DNA of 6,078 nt from CAZHAC01 sp964383855 (GTDB lineage: Bacteria > Chloroflexota > Dormibacteria > Dormibacterales > Dormibacteraceae). Location of the stretch: positions 1-6,078 of the forward strand of contig CAYLIP010000095.1 in NCBI GenBank assembly GCA_964383855.1, written 5' to 3'. How positions within the stretch are numbered: position 1 is the stretch's first letter; every line of letters starts with the position of its first letter. The notes under the pieces are model-generated. The model saw only the letters and a program-made list of their open reading frames with translations. It did no database searches and had not been told where the DNA came from. The position numbers were made by a program, and so were the translations under genes. This document shows, piece after piece, positions 1-5,055 of this stretch.

Positions 1-527
1 GCACCGGGCGCGGCAGGTGCCGGCGGCGCCGCCGCCGCCGCGCACACGCCCGCGGGTGATGGCGGCGGGCCGCCGCCCGGCCCGGATTGCGGCTGGTAGT
101 GCCAGCCGAGGGCGTCGCCGTCGCTCAAGGTCTGGCTGGAGATACCGCGCTGGGAGACCGTCCAGCCGCCGCCTCCACGAGAGACGTACATCCCCCAGTA
201 GGGGCTGGTCGAGGTCCAGCATCCGGGCGGATAGGTCCGCGGCTCATAGTCGACCTGGCAGACGGCGGCTCCCAGGCCGCCGCCGTAGCTCGAGGTCTGG
301 TACTCGATGCCGCTCATGTCCATGGCCTGCTGAGCCGGGATGGAATCCCCCGAAAAGGAGACGCAGCGAGTCACCGTGGCGCCGCTGGAGTGCTCGACGA
401 CGATTGCCGCGTGGTGCTCACCGGCGGCCTGGGCGCACGTCGGATGGCCGGGAGCGCCGGGCACGGCGGCGCCGAGGCCGATGGCGGCGCCAAGCGCCGC
501 CACGGCGGCGAGGGCTCGGACTGCCAT
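1..527 (-). CDS. Secreted DUF4430-like (transcobalamin beta-domain-like) protein, C-terminus beyond the window
   Basis: The frame is open from an ATG at 527 to the left edge (175 residues visible), so the gene is partial. Residues 1-34 look like a signal peptide: Arg4, then an Ala/Leu/Gly-rich core. A compact domain follows at about 39-146. It has an AIVVEH strand, Cys55, Cys90 and Cys103 in the order C...CQVDYEP...C, then PYWGMYVSRGGGGW (109-122), and finally GDALGWHY (137-144). The order VCxID...YWxYYV...GW...GDxxxWxY is what I know from DUF4430 domains, the family of the C-terminal beta domain of intrinsic factor and transcobalamin. After residue 147 the chain becomes Gly/Pro/Ala-rich, which suggests a linker to an unseen anchor. 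The start lies 4 bases after the stop of the upstream alpha-repeat gene, with AGGAG at 543-539 as a possible ribosome site, so the two genes are probably co-transcribed and coupled. Inference: it works with its neighbour in binding a corrinoid outside the cell. The domain call is from memory of the motif pattern, not from a search. Confidence 0.72.
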   Translation of the reverse strand, partial: MAVRALAAVAALGAAIGLGAAVPGAPGHPTCAQAAGEHHAAIVVEHSSGATVTRCVSFSGDSIPAQQAMDMSGIEYQTSSYGGGLGAAVCQVDYEPRTYPPGCWTSTSPYWGMYVSRGGGGWTVSQRGISSQTLSDGDALGWHYQPQSGPGGGPPPSPAGVCAAAAAPPAPAAPG

Positions 528-531
528 CGCC

Positions 532-2874
532 TCAACGACTCCTCAGCCAGAGGACCAGAGCCCCGCCGCCTCCGACCAGGACCAGGCCGCCCAGCGCGGC
601 CGCCAGGTAGGGCAGGAGGAGCAAGGCGCCGGCCGGACTTTCCGGGGCGCCGCCGGGGGTCCTTGACTGACCCGCGGAGGGAGAAGGCGAGGGCCAAGGC
701 GAGGGAGAAGGCGAGGGCGACGCGGTGGGGGCCGGCGATGGCGTGCTGGTCGGCGACGCCGATGGCTCCGGAGCCGGCTCTGACGCCGGCGGCTCGACCA
801 TCGAGCCGCCGGGCGGCGCGGTCGCCGGAGGCGGCGGCGCCGGTGCGACCGTGGGGACCGGCGTGGGCGTCGGTGCCGGCGTCGGTGTGGGCGCCGGGCT
901 CGGGCTCGGAGCCGGCGCCGGCGTCGCGCTGCACGACTGCACGGGTAGGGGATTGGCGGCTACCGGCCCCGGCGGCGAGGAGGCGAGAGCGGTGCCTGCC
1001 GCATACGCGGCCGCGACCGGAAAGGCGACTCGCTCGACCCCGGCCACGACCTGGCTCGTGGTACCCACATCCACCCCTGAATAGCCCGCCCAACCCCCGC
1101 TCGCCGGGTCCTCGTTGGCGAGCAGCCAGCTGACCGGAGTCTTGCCGCCGGCGCTCCACGCCGCCGAGGCCGGGTCCTGGAAGGTGGCGATCAGGGCCTG
1201 GAGGACGATCGCCGTCGAGACCGGGTCGCTGCCGCTGCCCTGGTAGGGGAAGCCGCCGTCCGCCGAACCCTGGAACTGGGTCTTCAGCCAGGCCAGCGCC
1301 GAGCCGTCGCGCGAGTGGTCGCCGGCCGCCGCCAGCGCCATCAGGTTGTAGGCGGTCGAGTTGGTGTCGCTGGTGTCGAAGTTGCTGCCGGCGTTGGGGT
1401 CGTCCTTGATGTCGAGGTAGCCCCAGCCCCCGTCCGAGTCCTGGGCGTTGCGGATGTAGGCCAGCGCCTGGCCCGGCACCGGCTGCCCGGCCGCCACCAG
1501 CCCGAGCACCGCCAGCGCGTCACCGGCGGCCGATCCACGTTGGTAGGCGCCCGTGGAGGCGTCGTAGAACCCGTTCAGCTTGGCGATCAGGTTGGTGGCC
1601 GGCGTCCCGAAACTGGAAGGATCCTGCCTGGCCGCCTTCACCGCCAGCACCAGCCGCCCGGTGTTGCCGGCGTCCGCGCTCGCCGCCGTCACGTTGGCCC
1701 CCAGGAACTGCATCACGCTCTGGCCTGACCCGACCCTGAGCGTGTTCGGGTCGTAACCGGCTGCGGCCGCCCCGATCGCGTAGAAACCCGCGGCATCGTA
1801 GGTCGAGAACCCCGGGGGCAGCGAGCCATCCGGCTTCTGCTGCGATTGGAGGTACCTGAGCCCGCTCAACCCTGCAGCCTGCTCGGTCGCCATGGTCTGC
1901 CCGGTCCCGAAGGCGCCGCCGGCGCTGAATGGCTGCTGCAGAAGCCCCATGGCGACCTGGCTCGTGGTCCCGACGTCCACGCCCGAGTAGCCCGCGAAGC
2001 CGCCGGAGGCGGCCTGGTTGGAGACGAGCCATGTCATCGGCGTGGCACCGCCGTGGTTCCAGTCGCACGACAGATTGGCGTTCTGACCGGTGGCGACCAG
2101 GGCCTGGAGGACGATCGCCGTCGAGACCGGGTCGCTGCCGCTGCCCTGGTAGGGGAAGCCGCCGTCCGCCGAACCCTGGAACTGGGTCTTCAGCCAGGCC
2201 AGCGCCGAGCCGTCGCGCGAGTGGTCGCCGGCCGCCGCCAGCGCCATCAGGTTGTAGGCGGTCGAGTTGGTGTCGCTGGTGTCGAAGTTGCTGCCGGCGT
2301 TGGGGTCGTCCTTGATGTCGAGGTAGCCCCAGCCCCCGTCCGAGTCCTGGGCGTTGCGGATGTAGGCCAGCGCCTGGCCCGGCACCGGCTGCCCGGCCGC
2401 CACCAGCCCGAGCACCGCCAGCGCGTCACCGGCGGCCGATCCACGTTGGTAGGCGCCCGTGGAGGCGTCGTAGAACCCGTTCAGCTTGGCGATCAGGTTG
2501 GTGGCCGGCGTCCCGAAACTGGAAGGATCCTGCCTGGCCGCCTTCACCGCCAGCACCAGCCGCCCGGTGTTGCCGGCGTCCGCGCTCGCCGCCGTCACGT
2601 TGGCCCCCAGGAACTGCATCACCGAGAGGCCGCTGCCCGACCTGAGGGAATTTGGGTCGTAACCGGCCGCGCCGGCGGCGATCGCATAGAACTCGCTGGC
2701 GTCATAGGGCGAGAATCCTGGCGGCAGAGAACCGTCGGGTTTCTGCTGCGACTGCAGATATCGCAGGGCCCGGGACGCCGGGTCGTTCTGAGCGGCCACC
2801 GGCGTCGCGGCAGCGGAAAAGAGAAGCAGAAGGGCGGCCAGTGACGCGCTGGCCGCGGAGATGCGTTTGAACAC
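532..2874 (-). CDS. Surface-anchored protein with two tandem prenyltransferase/squalene-oxidase-like (intrinsic-factor-like) modules
   Basis: This 780-residue protein starts at a GTG (2874-2872) set by GGAGGA six bases upstream. Residues 1-28 are a signal peptide (MFKR, Leu-rich core, likely cut after PVAA). Module 1 (about 34-315) and module 2 (about 336-620) are homologous with a 302-residue offset. Each contains LQSQQKPDGSLPPG, SDGGWGYLDI, DTNSTAYNLMAL, ADGGFPYQG and GGF/WAGYSGVDVGTTSQV. Such DGGW/GGF turns between helices mark alpha/alpha-barrel repeats of the terpene cyclase, prenyltransferase and intrinsic factor/transcobalamin folds. I see no DxDD-type cyclase motif, so binding is likelier than catalysis. 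Residues 650-747 are a Pro/Ser/Thr/Ala linker, 748-777 a hydrophobic segment, and RSR ends the chain, so the protein should be membrane-anchored with its modules outside. It is the first gene after a cobalamin riboswitch and is followed by a DUF4430-like gene. A role in capturing cobalamin is therefore a strong inference. Residues 85-259 and 387-561 are encoded by DNA that is identical by eye. Confidence 0.85.
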   Translation of the reverse strand: MFKRISAASASLAALLLLFSAAATPVAAQNDPASRALRYLQSQQKPDGSLPPGFSPYDASEFYAIAAGAAGYDPNSLRSGSGLSVMQFLGANVTAASADAGNTGRLVLAVKAARQDPSSFGTPATNLIAKLNGFYDASTGAYQRGSAAGDALAVLGLVAAGQPVPGQALAYIRNAQDSDGGWGYLDIKDDPNAGSNFDTSDTNSTAYNLMALAAAGDHSRDGSALAWLKTQFQGSADGGFPYQGSGSDPVSTAIVLQALVATGQNANLSCDWNHGGATPMTWLVSNQAASGGFAGYSGVDVGTTSQVAMGLLQQPFSAGGAFGTGQTMATEQAAGLSGLRYLQSQQKPDGSLPPGFSTYDAAGFYAIGAAAAGYDPNTLRVGSGQSVMQFLGANVTAASADAGNTGRLVLAVKAARQDPSSFGTPATNLIAKLNGFYDASTGAYQRGSAAGDALAVLGLVAAGQPVPGQALAYIRNAQDSDGGWGYLDIKDDPNAGSNFDTSDTNSTAYNLMALAAAGDHSRDGSALAWLKTQFQGSADGGFPYQGSGSDPVSTAIVLQALIATFQDPASAAWSAGGKTPVSWLLANEDPASGGWAGYSGVDVGTTSQVVAGVERVAFPVAAAYAAGTALASSPPGPVAANPLPVQSCSATPAPAPSPSPAPTPTPAPTPTPVPTVAPAPPPPATAPPGGSMVEPPASEPAPEPSASPTSTPSPAPTASPSPSPSPWPSPSPSAGQSRTPGGAPESPAGALLLLPYLAAALGGLVLVGGGGALVLWLRSR
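634..927 (-). repeat. Low-complexity Pro/Ser/Thr/Ala linker-coding tract
   Basis: This part of the alpha-repeat gene encodes residues 650-747, mostly short PSPS, PTPTPAP and SPSPSPW-type runs. The DNA shows degenerate tandem repeats, for example GAGGGAGAAGGCGAGGGC-like units near 676-720 and GGCGTGGGCGTCGGTGCC-like units near 860-900 (plus-strand reading). Such linkers typically span the cell wall between a membrane anchor and an exposed domain. The repeats are imperfect, so I see no clear sign of length-based phase variation. Confidence 0.65.
1192..1716 (-). repeat. 525-bp direct repeat, copy 2 (in module 2)
   Basis: By eye this stretch matches 2098-2622 base for base, at an offset of exactly 906 bases (302 codons). 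It encodes residues 387-561. The identity ends at 1191 (t against c at 2097) and at 1717 (g against c at 2623), and the module sequence beyond both borders is clearly diverged. It belongs to the tandem module duplication but has evidently been homogenised more recently than its flanks. Confidence 0.93.
2098..2622 (-). repeat. 525-bp direct repeat, copy 1 (in module 1)
   Basis: This is the partner of 1192-1716 and encodes residues 85-259. The two copies are in the same frame and orientation. Both code for the central part of the alpha-repeat module, including DGGWGYLDI, DTNSTAYNLMAL and DGGFPYQG. No terminal inverted repeats or transposase are present, so this is an intragenic module repeat and not a mobile element. 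Confidence 0.93.
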
Positions 2875-2880
2875 GGCGGT

Positions 2881-2886
2881 TCCTCC
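2881..2886 (-). promoter_or_regulatory. Shine-Dalgarno GGAGGA of the alpha-repeat gene
   Basis: GGAGGA sits six bases before a GTG codon and fixes the start at 2874, directly before a clear signal peptide. It lies only 12 bases downstream of the B12 box of the riboswitch. No terminator with a U tract is visible between the two, so control of ribosome access is the likelier mode of regulation. Confidence 0.8.
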
Positions 2887-2889
2887 ACG

Positions 2890-3050
2890 GCACGCCGAGC
2901 CGGTCTCCTGGCTCGGGGATCACCGCTCGTGGCCGCCTTCCCAGGGTCTCCCCCAGTGGCCGATGGCCCTTCGCTCCCCCCAAACAGTTGCGCGACAGCG
3001 CCGGATTCGCACCGGCTTCCCTTAACTCGGTCGAGCTATTCGGTTGTAAC
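2890..3050 (-). promoter_or_regulatory. Cobalamin (B12) riboswitch
   Basis: Read on the minus strand, the segment has the ordered signature of a cobalamin aptamer. A GTTAAGGGAA core (around 3027-3018) is followed by the hairpin GCCGGTGCGAATCCGGC (3016-3000). Next come GCGCAACTG, CACTGG, a GGGAAGGCG stretch, and finally the 3' B12 box GCCAGGAGACCGGC (2912-2899). In this RNA family, bound adenosyl- or methylcobalamin turns expression of the downstream gene off, usually genes for B12 uptake or synthesis or for B12-independent enzymes. Here the next gene is the secreted alpha-repeat protein, whose ribosome site begins 12 bases after the B12 box. The outer borders are approximate. The element lies in the 211-base gap between cutA and the secreted gene. 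Confidence 0.93.
2895..2916 (-). promoter_or_regulatory. Perfect 7-bp hairpin enclosing the B12 box, candidate switching stem
   Basis: CCGAGCC (2916-2910) can pair with GGCTCGG (2901-2895) around the eight-base loop AGGAGACC, which is the core of the B12 box. The 3' arm can instead pair, through CTCGG (2899-2895), with CCGAG at 3030-3026 near the 5' side of the aptamer. The two pairings exclude each other. This could be the switch between ligand-bound and free folds, but I inferred it by eye and did not fold the RNA. Confidence 0.4.
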
Positions 3051-3056
3051 TGGCCG

Positions 3057-3062
3057 ATTATG
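3057..3062 (-). promoter_or_regulatory. Candidate -10 element (CATAAT) for the riboswitch transcript
   Basis: CATAAT matches the sigma-70-type TATAAT consensus at five of six positions and is one of the few AT-rich spots in the window. Transcription starting about seven bases downstream, near 3050, would place the RNA 5' end at the edge of the B12 aptamer, which supports the call. No good -35 box is visible 16-18 bases upstream, where the sequence is the end of cutA. Read-through from the cutA operon remains possible. Confidence 0.35.
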
Positions 3063-3085
3063 AAGCAAAGCGCACGGCCGAGCAG

Positions 3086-3424
3086 CTAGCGGCGGCCGGG
3101 CTCCATGCCAACCTGGCCGGCCACCCAGGACAGGTACTCGGGAAGGCCTGCGGTCACGTCGAGGGCGAGCACCTCCGGCGTGTGATAGGTGCCTTCCGCC
3201 TTTATGAAGGCCGCGATCTCCTCGACGTGGCCGGCGGTCGTCTTGAGCAAAAGCAGGGCCTCGCTCTCGCGCTGCAGCTTGCCTTCCCAGAAGTAGAAGG
3301 AATGGATGGTCGGCACCACGTTGCCGCAGGCGGCCAGCCGCTTCTCGACGAGCGCCTCCCCCACACGTTCGGCCTCGTCGCGCGTGGAGAAGGTCGAGAA
3401 AACCATGACCACGCCATCGCTCAT
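3086..3424 (-). CDS. cutA: CutA family divalent cation tolerance protein
   Basis: This 112-residue protein has the usual CutA length. The start is the ATG at 3424, giving MSDGVVMVFSTFSTRDEAER. A longer in-frame extension upstream would overlap the phosphatase gene and lacks CutA similarity. Diagnostic stretches are EALVEKRLAACGNVVP (23-38), FYFWEGKLQRESEALLLLKTT (43-63, a CutA signature) and YHTPEVLALDV (80-90), ending in PEYLSWV (95-101). CutA proteins form trimers with a ferredoxin-like fold. They were first linked to copper tolerance in Escherichia coli, but their biochemical role is unsettled. The start lies 7 bases after the phosphatase stop with no clear ribosome site, which suggests translational coupling. 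The stop at 3086 is followed almost at once by the riboswitch leader, so cutA ends the housekeeping cluster. Confidence 0.93.
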   Translation of the reverse strand: MSDGVVMVFSTFSTRDEAERVGEALVEKRLAACGNVVPTIHSFYFWEGKLQRESEALLLLKTTAGHVEEIAAFIKAEGTYHTPEVLALDVTAGLPEYLSWVAGQVGMEPGRR

Positions 3425-3431
3425 GCGCGAA

Positions 3432-4133
3432 TCATCGCAGGACGATCGCCCGCGGCCGGTCGAGCCAGATGATGGCTCCGGCGAGCGCGAGCGCGCCCAG
3501 GAGGACGCCTCCAATCACGTCCGACTCCCAGTGGACGTTCAGGTAGAGACGGTCGAAGCCGAGCGCGACGCATGTCAGCACCGCCGCCGGCACCGCCAGC
3601 CGGCGAAGCCAGGCCCGCTCCGACATGCGAATCGCGACGAAGGCCAGCAGACCGTAGACGAGGACTGCCCGGGCCATGTGCCCGCTCGGAAAGCTGCCCG
3701 CCCCGCCCGCTCCGCCCAGCAGGTCGATGAGGCTCGGGCCGTCGCCGTGTGACATGGCGGTCGGAGGACCGGGCTGGAAGACCAGGTGCTTGTAGAACAG
3801 CTCGGCGGCGTTGGCCAGCGGGTAGGCGGCCAGCGCCCAGGCCTCGGAGCGAAACCCCCGGCGCCAGATGTAGCCGGCCAGCCCGAGCGCGACCGCGGCG
3901 GTGACCTCCAGCCCGCCCAGGAGGGCGAGCGCCAGGAAGAGAGGACGCAGCGGCTCCCGCCAGATCCGGCTCATGGTCGATGAGACCTGGTGGTCGGTCG
4001 CCCGCAGATCGCCGGCCGCGACGACCGCGCTGAAGACCATGAACGCGACGCCGAGCGCCGCGAAAGCGAGCAGGGCGCGCCGCAGCGCGGCCAACCGCCT
4101 GTCCGGCGGCTCCGGCTGGTTCAGCGCTGGCAC
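3432..4133 (-). CDS. PAP2 superfamily membrane phosphatase with altered motif 1
   Basis: This is a 233-residue membrane protein with hydrophobic segments at about 20-40, 64-90, 98-114, 153-170, 178-194 and 206-224. Motif 2 is SFPSGH (147-152). Motif 3 is DRLYLNVHWESD, with Arg195, His201 and Asp205 in the R-x5-H-x3-D spacing. These match the PAP2 family (lipid phosphatases, undecaprenyl-diphosphate phosphatases and relatives), in which the two His residues form and resolve a phospho-enzyme. Motif 1, normally K-x6-R-P, reads KHLVFQPGPP from Lys115, with Gly122 in place of the phosphate-binding Arg. Substrate and activity are therefore uncertain. The start chosen is GTG at 4133, overlapping the mutM end by 13 bases. 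GGAGGTG here abuts that GTG and sits at ideal distance from a CTG at 4124, so the real start may be three codons later. Residues from Arg12 on are unaffected. Confidence 0.88.
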   Translation of the reverse strand: MPALNQPEPPDRRLAALRRALLAFAALGVAFMVFSAVVAAGDLRATDHQVSSTMSRIWREPLRPLFLALALLGGLEVTAAVALGLAGYIWRRGFRSEAWALAAYPLANAAELFYKHLVFQPGPPTAMSHGDGPSLIDLLGGAGGAGSFPSGHMARAVLVYGLLAFVAIRMSERAWLRRLAVPAAVLTCVALGFDRLYLNVHWESDVIGGVLLGALALAGAIIWLDRPRAIVLR

Positions 4134-4945
4134 CTCCGGCAGAAGACCGTGGTGCGGCCGGCCAGCCGCACCGACGCCAGGGGCCGGCCGCAGGTCGCAC
4201 AGGGCTGGCCGGCGCGGCCGTAGACCAGCAGCTCCTCCTGCTGGCGGCCCTTTTCCCCGAAGGCGTCCAAGTAGGTCTCGACCGAGCTGCCCCGGTTGGC
4301 GATGGCGGTCTGGAGCGATTCGCGCAGCGCCGAGTGGAGGCGGCGCGCCGACTGGCGGCTCAGCGACGATCCCGGCCGGTCCGGGCGGATTCGCGACATG
4401 TGCAGGGATTCGTCGGCGTAGATGTTTCCGACCCCGGCCACCACGGCCTGGTCGAGAAGCAGCGCCTTGACCGGAGCGCGGCGGCCCTTCAGGCGCCGGT
4501 AGAGATCAAGGTCGGTGAACCCGGGATCGATCGGCTCCGGTCCGAGCCGGGGCAGCTTGCCGGCCGCCACCAGCTCCTCCTCGGTGCCGAACAGGATGCG
4601 CCCGAACCGGCGCGGGTCGCGGTAGCGGAGCTCGTGGAGGTCGTCCAGGTCGAGCACGGCGTGCACATGGTCGGCGCGGGGAACGGACGGCTCCACGTAC
4701 CGCAGCGAGCCGGTCATGCCGAGGTGGACGACCAGCAGGTAGCCGCCGGTCAGGTGGGCGAGGATGTACTTGCCGCGGCGGGTCAGCGCCTCGATCGCCC
4801 GACCCTCCACCCCATCCACGAACTGCTCGGGTTCGGGATGGCGGACGATGGTCGGGAAGAGCAGGTGGGCGCGGACGATGCGCCTCCCCGTCAGCCAGGG
4901 CCGCAGGTCGGCCGCCACCGTCTCGACCTCCGGCAGCTCAGGCAT
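4121..4945 (-). CDS. mutM: Formamidopyrimidine-DNA glycosylase (Fpg/MutM)
   Basis: This bifunctional base-excision repair enzyme removes 8-oxoguanine and formamidopyrimidines and nicks the abasic site. It has 274 residues, the usual size. The start is fixed at the ATG of MPELPEVET (4945), because the Pro exposed after Met removal is the catalytic nucleophile; in-frame starts upstream would block it. Visible features are Glu3, Lys59 (RRGKY), Met77 (HLGMTGS), Arg112-Phe114 of YRDPRRFGR (void-filling residues), and the helix-two-turn-helix core VAGVGNIYADES (169-180). A C-x2-C-x16-C-x2-C zinc finger at Cys249, Cys252, Cys269 and Cys272 contains Arg264. All residues needed for activity appear present. 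It lies 110 bases after polA, a common pairing, and its end overlaps the phosphatase start. No strong ribosome site is visible. Confidence 0.97.
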   Translation of the reverse strand: MPELPEVETVAADLRPWLTGRRIVRAHLLFPTIVRHPEPEQFVDGVEGRAIEALTRRGKYILAHLTGGYLLVVHLGMTGSLRYVEPSVPRADHVHAVLDLDDLHELRYRDPRRFGRILFGTEEELVAAGKLPRLGPEPIDPGFTDLDLYRRLKGRRAPVKALLLDQAVVAGVGNIYADESLHMSRIRPDRPGSSLSRQSARRLHSALRESLQTAIANRGSSVETYLDAFGEKGRQQEELLVYGRAGQPCATCGRPLASVRLAGRTTVFCRRCQR

Positions 4946-5055
4946 GAAGCGCGCCCCATGCCCGCGCCAGTTCATTGTCAAGGCCGCTTGCGCCGGGAGC
5001 AGCATTTGCCGCATTCCCCCCGGGGTGGGCGGGATTCAGGAGGGTGGGTGCCCTC
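4946..5055 (-). other. 110-base polA-mutM intergenic region
   Basis: The gap holds a perfect TTGACA (4981-4976), but the sequence 17 bases on (TGGGGC) is a poor -10, so I do not call a promoter. An in-frame ATG at 4977 would add an 11-residue extension to MutM, which conflicts with its N-terminal catalytic proline. I see no stem followed by a U run, so there is no evident intrinsic terminator. mutM is probably transcribed with polA. Confidence 0.5.

Noticed and set aside
544..633. Sortase-type LPxTG cell-wall anchor at the end of the alpha-repeat protein
   Set aside because: The C-terminus is a hydrophobic helix followed by RSR, but no LPxTG-like motif precedes it, so a plain transmembrane anchor is the better call.
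87..1133. Long open frames on the plus strand opposite the secreted proteins (87-1133 and 1846-2844)
   Set aside because: They are Arg/Gly/Ala-rich products of GC-rich codons read antisense, lack recognisable motifs, and overlap strongly supported minus-strand genes. The 1846-2844 frame also mirrors the duplicated module.
1341..2444. Two identical 65-residue minus-strand frames (1341-1538 and 2247-2444)
   Set aside because: They are out-of-frame shadows inside the 525-bp direct repeat and are identical only because the DNA is.
1192..2622. Insertion sequence or other mobile element as the source of the direct repeat
   Set aside because: No inverted termini, target duplication or transposase; the repeat is in frame and codes for the core of a protein module.
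532..2874. Squalene-hopene cyclase or prenyltransferase enzyme
   Set aside because: The helix-repeat turns resemble that fold, but I see no DxDD catalytic motif. The B12 riboswitch, secretion signal and DUF4430-like neighbour fit a binding role better.
3425..3514. N-terminally extended CutA starting at 3514
   Set aside because: The extra 30 residues overlap the phosphatase 3' end, are Ser/Arg-rich without CutA similarity, and the internal Met gives the standard family length.
4976..4981. Perfect TTGACA -35 hexamer upstream of mutM
   Set aside because: The sequence 17 bases downstream is TGGGGC, with no reasonable -10 nearby; one hexamer alone is weak evidence.
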